DNA of 10,521 bases from contig QIJI01000159.1 of the NCBI GenBank assembly GCA_003231795.1, forward strand, positions 1 through 10,521. Reading direction: 5' to 3'. Position numbers and translations under genes: made by a program. Below the pieces are notes generated by a model, which did not search any database, was not told the origin of the DNA, and worked only from the letters and a program-made list of their open reading frames with translations. Positions 1 through 6,887 of the stretch are shown piece after piece (the stretch's first letter is position 1; each line of letters begins with the position of its first letter). This DNA is from Gammaproteobacteria bacterium. Lineage in GTDB: Bacteria; Pseudomonadota; Gammaproteobacteria; GCA-001735895.

Positions 1-560
1 CCGGCGATGATTATCCAGATCAAACTGGCACCGTTGACATAGGTCAGCACCACCGCCATCGCAGCAAAAAAAGGCGACCAACTGGATACGCCACTAAAGA
101 TCCGGGTAAAAGTCTGTGCGCTGAAACGTTGAATCGGGCTCTGCTGATGAATTCGATCACAGATCAGTATGGGCGCCGAAATATTGATAAAGGAACTCGA
201 AATATTAAGCCCGATGATGGTTTTCAAAAAAGCGGTTTTACCGATCGGCAGCGCTTCGGCCTGCTCGGTTTCCGCAATGACTACCAGTCGCAAGAACCCG
301 ACTGACGCAATCATGGTTAGCAAGCCGGTGTTGGCATTGATGAGTGAGTCCAGGTCCACGCTTGCCGATTGCTGCGTGGCATAGATGATCATCGCCGTAC
401 CGAACAGTAAAATCAGCGTCACCTGAATTTTCAGTACGCGCGAAGTATCGATCGACAACAATGCCGCGGCAGACCACGCAGAAATTCCCGCAATCCAGAC
501 CGGATTCAAGTCAAATGGCAGGACCTCGAGGTCAGTCAGAATGGTGATGACGATCATCAC
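1..560 (-). CDS. Multi-pass inner-membrane protein, possible permease (partial, 3' end outside window)
   Basis: The minus-strand frame is open from just below a TAG at 633-635 to the left edge, giving about 190-210 residues with no stop. The translation is strongly hydrophobic. I count roughly five to six membrane segments, including ones beginning ILILVMIVITIL, PVWIAGISAWSAAALLSI, VTLILLFGTAMIIYAT and PFFAAMAVVLTYV, separated by short polar loops such as AETEQAEALPIGK. This suggests a transporter or permease of the inner membrane, but I do not recognise the family. The start is uncertain. GTG at 558-560 and ATG at 555-557 are the first canonical start codons after the TAG, yet both cut into the first membrane segment. 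An ATG at 645-647 lies in the same frame but is followed by the TAG at its fifth codon. An AGGA at 621-624 sits about six bases before a non-canonical ATA at 612-614. The gene lies downstream of the kinase gene on the same strand, 145 or more bases away. Confidence 0.7.
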   Translation of the reverse strand, partial: MMIVITILTDLEVLPFDLNPVWIAGISAWSAAALLSIDTSRVLKIQVTLILLFGTAMIIYATQQSASVDLDSLINANTGLLTMIASVGFLRLVVIAETEQAEALPIGKTAFLKTIIGLNISSSFINISAPILICDRIHQQSPIQRFSAQTFTRIFSGVSSWSPFFAAMAVVLTYVNGASLIWIIIA

Positions 561-734
561 CAGGATTAAAATTCCCGCTAATTTCTGGCGCGAAGAACTA
601 TGTGTACCGTTTATTTCGATTCCTGTAGAGGACTAGTTTAGACGCATATGGTACTTGAAACCCCGCCCCGGAATATACTACAGCTCAAGCCCCGGTGGGC
701 TTTGCCGGCAGCTTTCCGAGAATCTGGATAATGA

Positions 735-754
735 GTACCGGCTTTCGCCGGCAC
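735..754. repeat. REP-like palindromic hairpin
   Basis: The bases form a stem CCGGC/GCCGG around the loop TTTC, extended by GT/AC beyond one A-C mismatch. The context reads CCGGCTTTCGCCGG followed by a CACGACG-like flank. This resembles the extragenic palindromes common in gammaproteobacterial genomes, whose cores read like CCGGCTTTCGCCGG next to ATGACG. A second small perfect hairpin, AAGCCC-CGGT-GGGCTT, lies at 687-702. Both fall between the end of the kinase gene and the start of the membrane-protein gene, and may limit read-through or stabilise the kinase mRNA 3' end. No U-tract follows on the minus strand, so neither is a classical terminator. Membership of a repeat family is inferred from resemblance, as only one copy lies in the window. 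Confidence 0.5.
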
Positions 755-804
755 GACGCAATATTTCGGAAATAACGAACGGCAAAGGTATTTGAAGCGA
801 TGGT

Positions 805-2226
805 TTACTCGTCTTCGTCGTTGCCGCGATGCATTTCGATTTCGTGATTAATGCCTTCTTCCTGCAACTGCTTTTGCATCGCATTGATGAAACTGGCAGA
901 TTGCTGATACGACGTATCGCGAAAACGAATCGTTACGGCGAGTTCGTTCGGATCAAGGGTCAAATGGTACTCGCCAGCCAGTGGCTTCAGCGTATTGCGA
1001 ATCTGGACCCAGTCCGAAATTCTGTCATCGGGTTCTTTGGAAAGCGCGCTATCAATAAACTCCGCAAATTTTTCATCGATATCCGGACAGGCATTACGAA
1101 TGTCCGGTGGTTTTTGCTGTACTTGCATTTTTAGCAGTTTCGCCAGTGTAGATGCGCTGAATGGCAGGCTGTTGGTTAACATGTGGAACGCCATTACACC
1201 CAGTGCATAAATGTCAGCACGACCATCGAGCGAATCACCATTAATCACCTCGGGTGCCAGATAGGATGGCGTGCCTTCAATGTTGACTTCCTTGTCCTGC
1301 GGCGGACCGGCAATGCCGAAGTCGGTCAGCTTGATATTGCCATAGGGATCGATGACGATATTTGAAGGTTTGATATCCCGGTGTACGATTCCATGCTCAC
1401 CGTGGTTATGCGCATACTGCAACGCACTCGCCACCTGCGACAGAATATCGCGCGTATCTTCCAGCGAAAAGGCACCCTTTTCTTTTAGCGTCTCGGACAA
1501 ATCCAGCCCATGCAGTTTTTCCATCACGATAAAGCGCGTAGAAAAATCGTCGATGACTTCCATTACGTGAACGATATTCGGATGATTCAGACTGGCGATA
1601 GTTTTCGCTTCCTGCTCAAAACGGTCCAGAAACTTGTCGTCGTAGGCCAATTTGTACTTGAGCATTTTCATCGCAACTTCGCGTTCAAGCTCGGGATCCC
1701 AGGCGTTAAACACAGTTGCCATATTGCCCTCACCGAGTTTGCCTTTGAGTTCGTATTTGCCAACCTTGTTAATGCCGCCGTTTTGCGCCATGCGATTGGT
1801 CATCAGATTCGACATCACATTGGCAAACGCCGGATGTTGCTCGATCATTAACTTGAAATGTTCCTGGTCCAGGTAAAACGCAATCGTGTCTTCCAGTGCA
1901 ATAATATCTGCGGAGTAGGTGGAGTTAATCAGCAGGGAAATCTCGCCAATAACTTCACCCTTGCGCAGCAGGATGCTGTTTTTATCGCCTTTGATGCCGG
2001 GAATCTGGACTTCGACCTGACCTTCAAAAATGAAGTAAATCCGAGTTCCCATCTGCCCGGCCTCGACTACCAATTCACCTTCGGTAAAGGTTTCAATTTT
2101 GGTGTGTTCGGCGATGTTACGGACAACGTCGAAATCGAGGTCCTGCAGAATTTTAACACCGGACAGAATTAACGCGATCTCGTCCGTATCGAGAGACATG
2201 GTGATATCGGTATTGTCGGATGGCAT
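805..2226 (-). CDS. Cyclic-nucleotide-binding-like domain fused to Ser/Thr protein kinase
   Basis: This is a soluble 473-residue protein with no membrane segment. Residues about 15-135 form a CAP/CRP-type cyclic nucleotide-binding beta-barrel (FTEGELVVEAGQMGTRIYFI, then a cassette starting GEIS at 94). Residues about 157-415 form a complete eukaryotic-like kinase: glycine loop GEGNMATV (165-172), ATP lysine K187 in VAMK, helix-C glutamate E206, catalytic HRDIKPSN (282-289), DFG (302-304) and APE (324-326). All catalytic residues are present, and the arginine before the catalytic Asp implies control through the activation loop. The C-terminal ~55 residues are a small domain of unknown role ending in an acidic tail. 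It likely phosphorylates Ser/Thr of unknown target proteins in response to a ligand bound by the N-terminal domain. In the cassette, the usual phosphate-binding Arg is Tyr104 (STYSA), so cAMP/cGMP binding is doubtful. The ATG is preceded by AGGG seven bases upstream. It is not tightly linked to a neighbour and is probably monocistronic. Confidence 0.93.
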   Translation of the reverse strand: MPSDNTDITMSLDTDEIALILSGVKILQDLDFDVVRNIAEHTKIETFTEGELVVEAGQMGTRIYFIFEGQVEVQIPGIKGDKNSILLRKGEVIGEISLLINSTYSADIIALEDTIAFYLDQEHFKLMIEQHPAFANVMSNLMTNRMAQNGGINKVGKYELKGKLGEGNMATVFNAWDPELEREVAMKMLKYKLAYDDKFLDRFEQEAKTIASLNHPNIVHVMEVIDDFSTRFIVMEKLHGLDLSETLKEKGAFSLEDTRDILSQVASALQYAHNHGEHGIVHRDIKPSNIVIDPYGNIKLTDFGIAGPPQDKEVNIEGTPSYLAPEVINGDSLDGRADIYALGVMAFHMLTNSLPFSASTLAKLLKMQVQQKPPDIRNACPDIDEKFAEFIDSALSKEPDDRISDWVQIRNTLKPLAGEYHLTLDPNELAVTIRFRDTSYQQSASFINAMQKQLQEEGINHEIEMHRGNDEDE

Positions 2227-2285
2227 CGCGTTACCCTAGCTGAGAAGGAGCCGAACAAGTGTCAGCATAAAAGCTGTCTTGCCAT

Positions 2286-2315
2286 ACTTTAGCGCATCAT
2301 GTCACAGAAACACAA
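2286..2315 (-). promoter_or_regulatory. Possible sigma-70 promoter for the kinase gene
   Basis: On the minus strand TTGTGT (2315-2310) and TAAAGT (2291-2286) are separated by 18 bases and lie about 60 bases before the kinase ATG. Both boxes deviate from consensus, so this is only a candidate. The rest of the 232-bp gap between the transporter stop and the kinase start (2227-2458) shows a small GCTTC/GAAGC inverted repeat at 2396-2409 and no convincing gene. Confidence 0.3.
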
Positions 2316-2458
2316 AATCAGAATAACCCGGGATTGAGCGGTGAGGTGGAAGTCAAGCCCCATCGAGGATATAACACTGGCCCATTTCCAGGCCGGCTTC
2401 ATTCGAAGCTAACCAAACTGCCCGGTCTTGCTGATGTTTGCCTGAACAAATTGCCAGC

Positions 2459-3370
2459 TCAGGAAGCCGAGTTTTGTAACCGATTTCTTCTTTTTTCAGT
2501 GGACAATAGAATAATGCCGGAAATGATAATGACCAGGGCTCCTCCGATCATACTCCAGGTTGGCTGGTCGCCCCAGATCAGGTAGCCGTATACCATTGCG
2601 ATCAATATGCTGATGTATTTAAACGGACCAATGAAGGAAAGTTCACCCAGCCGACTACCGATGACCAGCAAAAGATAGCTGCTGTAGAGTACTGCGCCGA
2701 CGACCGGAAACCACAGGTACCAATGCAACTCGGCAGTACCCCATCCCTGGTAGAGCGAATACAGGCCTCCGCCGAGCATTACCATCCACGCGTTGGTAAA
2801 GGCAACCTGGGATGACGGAATGTCATCCGGCACGTAGCGGATTGCGATATCGCGCAAGGCGACAAAAAAAGCGCAGATAATCGGTAAAATTACCGCCCAG
2901 GAAGCCGAGTCCGAAAATGGATTGGTGATCATTATCACACCGCCAAATCCGACCAGGATTACGATCCAGCGATCGATGCCCACCTTTTCCTTTAACACCA
3001 GTGTGGCCAGTATCGCGAGGAATATGGGTGACGAAAAACCCAGCGTCGAGGCGACAGCAATGGGCAGTAGCGACAATCCGGTGAGAAAGAACAGCGTCGC
3101 GCAGAGCTCGAATACTGCCCTTAGCAGGTTCCACCGGTGTAAGGTCTGGCGGTTGAATACGGGTTGTTTGCGTAAGCGCATCACCAGCGCAAAAATAATG
3201 CAGATGGCCGCACCGCGCAGAAACATGATCTGCCCGATGGTAAATACCTCGGTGATATGTTTTATGATCGCGTCATTGGTAGTGATCAACGACATCGCGA
3301 TGACCACCAACATCGCTGCTTTTATATTGTTAAATTCCACCCCGCGGAGATTATCATGTTGAAAGAGCAC
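2459..3370 (-). CDS. EamA/DMT-family membrane transporter
   Basis: This 303-residue integral membrane protein has about ten predicted membrane segments in two homologous halves, the usual size and plan of EamA (drug/metabolite transporter, RhaT-like) permeases. Visible family traits are the first-segment region VIAMSLITTNDAIIKHI, the loop FLRGAAICIIFAL, the half-repeat end LGFSSPIFLAILATLVLKEK (the EK pair is typical after segment 4), and WGDQPTWSMIGGALVIIISG near the C-terminus, which ends in a basic tail. These proteins move small metabolites; substrate and direction cannot be read from the sequence. The chosen GTG start at 3370 shares its first base with the TAG stop of the hydrolase gene (TAGTG), implying translational coupling. 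AGGG lies only about three bases before it, so a start at the GTG eleven codons later is also possible. It is the third gene of the monooxygenase-hydrolase-transporter operon and probably imports the substrate or exports a product. Confidence 0.92.
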   Translation of the reverse strand: MLFQHDNLRGVEFNNIKAAMLVVIAMSLITTNDAIIKHITEVFTIGQIMFLRGAAICIIFALVMRLRKQPVFNRQTLHRWNLLRAVFELCATLFFLTGLSLLPIAVASTLGFSSPIFLAILATLVLKEKVGIDRWIVILVGFGGVIMITNPFSDSASWAVILPIICAFFVALRDIAIRYVPDDIPSSQVAFTNAWMVMLGGGLYSLYQGWGTAELHWYLWFPVVGAVLYSSYLLLVIGSRLGELSFIGPFKYISILIAMVYGYLIWGDQPTWSMIGGALVIIISGIILLSTEKRRNRLQNSAS

Positions 3371-4143
3371 TAGCCCTGTTCGAGTAGAAAATCTCGCAAA
3401 TGAGGCAAAACGCGATCGCTTGCTTCAATCATCAGTGCATGTTTCAGGTCTTCAAGAATAACCAGGCGCGAATCGGACAACTGGTCGTGAATGAATTGAT
3501 TCAGGCGTGGATTGCAAGCGCCATCGAATTCGCCGGTTAACACCAGGCAGGGGCAGGTGATTTCATGTAACCAGGGTGCCATTTCGGTAGTGGCATAGAT
3601 CTGGAATACGCTCAGAAATACATCGTCAGGTGTATCTCGGACCTGCTGTAGACGGGCTTCAACCAATTCAGGGTGCGCGTCCATAAACGCATCGGTGAAC
3701 CAGCGGGCGACAAAGGTACCGAGGGTTTCAACGATTCCCTGTTGTTCCATCGCATCACCGACCGCTTTGAGCCTGGCCAGATCGTCTTCGCTGCGGCCCG
3801 CTGCGGTGCTGAGTAATCCGACGCTGAGCGTGTGCTGCGGGTAAGCTCGGGCATAGGCGGGACCTATCATTCCGCCGAGTGAATGTCCTGCAACATGAAT
3901 AGCCTCGTGCCCGAGTTTCTGTCGCAGCGCTTCGAGGTCCGAAACCATATCTTCGAGCGTGTATGGTGTTGCTGCAACCGGCGACTGGCCATGACCACGG
4001 AGATCATAAGTGACGCAGGTGAAACTATCTTTAAGCCCGTCGACCAGTTCATCCCAGGTGGTCTGGCGCGCACCGATGCCATGCACCAGAACTAACGCCG
4101 GCCCCTGTCCGATAACCTTATAACTGACCTCTACTGCTGGCAT
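3370..4143 (-). CDS. Alpha/beta-hydrolase (PcaD/esterase-like)
   Basis: This is a 257-residue cytoplasmic hydrolase of the alpha/beta fold with a complete catalytic set. It has an oxyanion-hole HG at 21-22 (VLVHGIG), the nucleophile elbow GHSLGG (86-91) with Ser88, acid Asp207 in TGEFDGAC, and base His235 in DLKHALM. YDLRGHGQS (46-54) is typical of the 3-oxoadipate enol-lactonase, haloperoxidase and carboxylesterase-like branch. It likely cleaves an ester or lactone; the substrate is unknown. Start choice is firm: GGAGG at 4150-4154 sits six bases before the ATG and overlaps the end of the upstream monooxygenase gene, whose stop is at 4147-4149. Its own stop overlaps the transporter start. 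The tight packing suggests it acts on the product of the flavin monooxygenase, for example an ester or lactone from Baeyer-Villiger-type oxygenation; that link is inference. Confidence 0.93.
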   Translation of the reverse strand: MPAVEVSYKVIGQGPALVLVHGIGARQTTWDELVDGLKDSFTCVTYDLRGHGQSPVAATPYTLEDMVSDLEALRQKLGHEAIHVAGHSLGGMIGPAYARAYPQHTLSVGLLSTAAGRSEDDLARLKAVGDAMEQQGIVETLGTFVARWFTDAFMDAHPELVEARLQQVRDTPDDVFLSVFQIYATTEMAPWLHEITCPCLVLTGEFDGACNPRLNQFIHDQLSDSRLVILEDLKHALMIEASDRVLPHLRDFLLEQG

Positions 4144-4146
4144 TAC

Positions 4147-5193
4147 CTACCTCCAGGATGCTTTAGCCCGCGAAACGGGCGGGTCGGTAAAATGTGGCAT
4201 TACTTGCTCGGCAAAACATTGAATTGATTCCAGTATCTGTGATTGCTCGACTCCGAAATTGATGTTCATGACAAATCGATCAACACCCGCTTCGGCATAA
4301 GCTGCAAGCTTGTCGATCATCTCGGAAGCCGTGCATATGGTCAGATTCGCAGCAGTCTGCTCGACGGTCATTTTTCGCGCTAGTGGTTTGATCATGCCGC
4401 TTTCAACGATACCGGGTCCGCTAAAGACATTATCGAATCGACCGTAGTAATCATGTGCCATCTGGATTTTGCGTTTGCGATCGGCATCGTCATGCGAGAG
4501 GAAAGTAACCCGTGACAGGGAAAGGGTCTGGTGTGCACCGGCTTCGCCCAGTTCTTCTTTACCCCGATTGAACGCATTGACCTGATCCAGCATATGCTGA
4601 TGGTCTCCCGAAAGCGGGGTGGTCTGAATGTGGAACCCGCGCCGGGTGCAATGGTAAATAGCTTCGGGTACCAGTACCGCCATCATGATCGGGATATCAC
4701 TAACCGGGCGCGGCATGATCGTAAGTGGTTCGAACTGGTAATATTTTCCGTCCCAGGATACCTCTTCTTCGGTTAGCAGCGCTTGCAATACATCCAGGGA
4801 TTCATCGAATTTCTCCCGGCTGGTATCGAGCGGTACTCCCAATCTGTCCATTTCGAAGCCAAAGGCCCCTCGACCGACACCAAGCATGAGGCGACTATCG
4901 GTAAATATATCAGCGCAAACGAGTTCACCGGCCAGAACCCGCATATCGTGTAGCGGTAACACACACACCGCAGTGATAATTTTTATGTTGCGGGTCTGGC
5001 TTGCGATTTTAACTGCAAATTGCAGCGGGGCCGGCATCATCAGGATGTTGATCAGGTGGTGTTCGGTGATGGCTACCGATTCGTAACCCAATTCATCGGC
5101 ACAACGCGCCTGTTCCAGCATGTCCTGGTAGACACGCTCGCCACCATATGATTTGTCGGGGTAGTAAGCCGAAAGTTGAATGCTGAAATCCAT
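4147..5193 (-). CDS. LLM-class flavin-dependent monooxygenase (luciferase-like)
   Basis: The protein has 348 residues from the ATG at 5193, a usual length for the bacterial luciferase-like TIM-barrel family. These enzymes use reduced FMN (or F420 in other lineages) and oxygen to oxygenate organic substrates. Family signs are the N-terminal strand MDFSIQLSAYYP, the segment ADELGYESVAITEHH (EHH at 44-46), GVGRGAFGFEMDRLGV (from 105), the WDGKYYQFEP block near 147-156, MPRP at 160-163, and the C-terminal AGVDRFVMNINFG. A cognate flavin reductase is not nearby and would be supplied from elsewhere. The frame also permits a TTG start at 5202, but no clear Shine-Dalgarno separates the two; ATG matches the family N-terminus better. 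It is the first gene of the three-gene operon and is divergent from the LysR gene, which probably controls it. Substrate is unknown. Confidence 0.9.
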   Translation of the reverse strand: MDFSIQLSAYYPDKSYGGERVYQDMLEQARCADELGYESVAITEHHLINILMMPAPLQFAVKIASQTRNIKIITAVCVLPLHDMRVLAGELVCADIFTDSRLMLGVGRGAFGFEMDRLGVPLDTSREKFDESLDVLQALLTEEEVSWDGKYYQFEPLTIMPRPVSDIPIMMAVLVPEAIYHCTRRGFHIQTTPLSGDHQHMLDQVNAFNRGKEELGEAGAHQTLSLSRVTFLSHDDADRKRKIQMAHDYYGRFDNVFSGPGIVESGMIKPLARKMTVEQTAANLTICTASEMIDKLAAYAEAGVDRFVMNINFGVEQSQILESIQCFAEQVMPHFTDPPVSRAKASWR

Positions 5194-5222
5194 GATGATC
5201 AAATTGTCTGCTTGAGTTGGGC

Positions 5223-5238
5223 GCTATTGTCTAATAGC
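5223..5238. promoter_or_regulatory. Perfect inverted repeat, possible operator near the monooxygenase start
   Basis: GCTATT-GTCT-AATAGC is a perfect 6-bp inverted repeat, 30 bases upstream of the monooxygenase ATG and 70 bases before the LysR ATG. Its size and place fit a second regulator-binding half of the divergent promoter region, or an operator over the operon promoter. Its symmetric bases do not give a T-N11-A spacing, so LysR binding is less certain than at 5276-5292. Confidence 0.4.
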
Positions 5239-5275
5239 CACTAAAATTTGACTAATGAAATATTTGCGGGATTAT

Positions 5276-5292
5276 ATTCGATAAAATCGAAT
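5276..5292. promoter_or_regulatory. LysR-type operator (T-N11-A palindrome)
   Basis: ATTCGAT-AAA-ATCGAAT is a perfect 7-bp inverted repeat. T5278 and A5290 are symmetric partners with eleven bases between them, which is the classical LysR box. It ends 15 bases before the LysR ATG, just upstream of the ribosome-binding site, and lies in the region shared with the divergent operon. This placement suits autoregulation of the LysR gene together with control of the monooxygenase operon. Binding is inferred from pattern and position. Confidence 0.6.
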
Positions 5293-5307
5293 TAAAGGGC
5301 GCTTTTA

Positions 5308-6162
5308 ATGATGAATCTTTCTGTATTCAGTACCTTTCTCGCTATTGCCGAGGCCGGCCAGCTCAATCGGGCTGCCGACCGGTTGCATGTCACCCAATCG
5401 ACAGTAACTACCCGTCTCAACAATCTTGAGGCAGAGCTTGGCCAAACGTTGTTTCATCGACGTAAATCCGGTACCGAGATGACGTCAGCGGGTTTTCGTT
5501 TTCATCGCTATGCACAATTGATGATGGATACCTGGCGCCAGGCGCGCCAGGAAACCGCATTGCCGGCCGATATTGATACCACTTTTAACCTGGGCTGTGA
5601 TTCCGATTTGTGGCCGGGGCTGGGCGAACGGATTTTCGAGTATTTGCATGAAAAGCACCCTGAAGTTGCCATATCGTCCTGGACGGGCGATCAGCAACTC
5701 GAACGCTGGCTGGGAAGCGGACTCATCGATGCAGCGCTTGGCTATTCTCCCTCGGCGCGTGACAACATGATCGAATATCGCCTCGATTCAGACCGGTTAT
5801 TGCAGGTGGCAACCCGGCCTCGAGATAGAATGCGTTGGGACCCCGAATATGTCTATGTTGATTGCGGCGAAACTTTCAGGCGCCTGCACGCGCTTGGTTA
5901 TCCGGATGGCGATACCCCTACCGTGACCTTCGGGTCATCGGTCTGGGCCAGGCAATACCTGCTGAAACACGGGGGCTCGGGTTATCTGCCCTGGCGGCTG
6001 GTCGAGCAGGATGTCGAGCAGGGCCGGCTGTTTCCAGTCGGCGGAGCACCGGAATTCGAACGCAATATCTATCTGGTGGTGAACAATGCCGCGATCCAGA
6101 ATTGGCCCTGGTTCGAGGAATTGGTTGGGCTGGTTAACTTCCGGACATCTTCAATTCAATGA
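5308..6162 (+). CDS. LysR-family transcriptional regulator
   Basis: This 284-residue protein has the standard LysR plan. An N-terminal winged helix-turn-helix (about residues 4-63) contains AADRLHVTQSTVTTRLNNLE, QTLFHRR and the T-x-AG turn (MTSAGFRF). A linker helix follows, then a shortened effector-binding domain (about 90-275). The domain is somewhat divergent: it shows LGCDSDLWPGL at its first strand and TFGSSVWARQYLLKHGGSGYLP in the second lobe, the latter matching the usual GxGxxxLP region. The start is ATG at 5308, or the adjacent ATG at 5311; AAAGGG lies at 5294-5299. It is divergent from the monooxygenase-hydrolase-transporter operon with a 17-bp LysR-type palindrome between them, so it most likely regulates that operon and itself in response to an unknown small molecule. 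Its 3' end overlaps the convergent lipoprotein gene by 29 bases. Confidence 0.94.
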   Translation: MMNLSVFSTFLAIAEAGQLNRAADRLHVTQSTVTTRLNNLEAELGQTLFHRRKSGTEMTSAGFRFHRYAQLMMDTWRQARQETALPADIDTTFNLGCDSDLWPGLGERIFEYLHEKHPEVAISSWTGDQQLERWLGSGLIDAALGYSPSARDNMIEYRLDSDRLLQVATRPRDRMRWDPEYVYVDCGETFRRLHALGYPDGDTPTVTFGSSVWARQYLLKHGGSGYLPWRLVEQDVEQGRLFPVGGAPEFERNIYLVVNNAAIQNWPWFEELVGLVNFRTSSIQ

Positions 6163-6736
6163 TATCACCGAGGGCGGCGCGAATTTCCGCCAGGTCAGGA
6201 TAGTAGTTGCCCCGGGTAGCCCATTTTCTTGAACAGATCAAGGTCTGAACGTCGGGTTGATCGGCAGAATCGAGCGTAAGTTCGACCCGATAAAGATAAT
6301 AACTCGGCGGGTCAAATTGTCGCAAATTCGATCCGATTCCGATTCCGATTCCGATTCCGATCCCGGTCGTGTTCGAGGCGTAAATATTCCATCCACTGAC
6401 GGTGTCGGAAGACTGACGGTAGCTACTGACTTTGGCTATGTCAAAAATACCCTTTTCAACCGAGGTCAGATAATCAGCCTGCCGATCCCTGTTGAAAACA
6501 TGCAAGCGACAATAAGTATCCCAGCGATCAAGATTGCCCTGTATTATCCGGTCTCCGCCCTGAAAGTAGATTCGGGTGTAGTTGGGTAGCTGCTCGAAAG
6601 GCTGGTTAACCTGCAGGTTATAGGCCGTGTTTACCGGTGGTACGACTGCATATTTTTTGGTAGCGCATCCGGCGATAAAAATAACAGAAAATATCAGCAG
6701 GACCGGCATTGAACGAAGCTGTAATTGAGTCATCAT
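6134..6736 (-). CDS. Putative outer-membrane lipoprotein of unknown function with Gly-Ile repeat
   Basis: The protein has 200 residues. The N-terminus is a lipoprotein signal: charged start, hydrophobic stretch MPVLLIFSVIF, lipobox IAGC with Cys24, followed by ATKK (no Asp at +2), which suits sorting to the outer membrane. The mature part has segments YTRIYFQGGDRIIQGNLDRW, YCRLHVFNRDRQ and a C-terminal YLYRVELTLDS, suggesting a compact beta-rich periplasmic domain; Cys76 and Cys168 could form a disulfide. I do not recognise a named family. Residues 125-135 are an alternating Gly-Ile run encoded by a hexanucleotide microsatellite. The start is supported by GAAGGGA a few bases upstream of two consecutive ATGs. 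The gene is divergent from the HpbD-like gene (151-bp gap) and convergent with LysR. Confidence 0.85.
   Translation of the reverse strand: MMTQLQLRSMPVLLIFSVIFIAGCATKKYAVVPPVNTAYNLQVNQPFEQLPNYTRIYFQGGDRIIQGNLDRWDTYCRLHVFNRDRQADYLTSVEKGIFDIAKVSSYRQSSDTVSGWNIYASNTTGIGIGIGIGIGSNLRQFDPPSYYLYRVELTLDSADQPDVQTLICSRKWATRGNYYPDLAEIRAALGDIIELKMSGS
6333..6361. repeat. Hexanucleotide microsatellite (CCGATT)n inside the lipoprotein gene
   Basis: Four exact tandem copies of CCGATT (6333-6356) are followed by a partial fifth (CCGAT). On the coding strand each copy encodes Gly-Ile. Because the unit is six bases, copy-number change by slippage adds or removes Gly-Ile pairs without shifting frame. Confidence 0.85.
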
Positions 6737-6887
6737 GAATTCCCTTCAGGCTTGATCCTATTGACACGAAATCGCTGATTGAGTTCATTGAAATTACAGA
6801 CTTCTAGACAAGCGTGATAGCTGTGTTTAGTCTTTCCCGAATTCGATTCAATCTTCCCCACTAGAGTCTGCCAGGGTAAATAGCAAT

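Noticed and set aside
2334..2585. 83-residue plus-strand open frame in the kinase-transporter gap
   Set aside because: It has no convincing ribosome-binding site, runs into the transporter gene on the opposite strand and encodes no recognisable domain; it looks like chance.
2922..3362. 146-residue plus-strand open frame
   Set aside because: It lies entirely antisense to the EamA transporter, whose family match and operon overlap are clear; the frame is a shadow.
6761..6793. TTGACA at 6761 and TTGAAA at 6788 as -35 boxes for the HpbD-like gene
   Set aside because: Neither has an acceptable -10 box at 16-18 bases, so no promoter is called in this gap.
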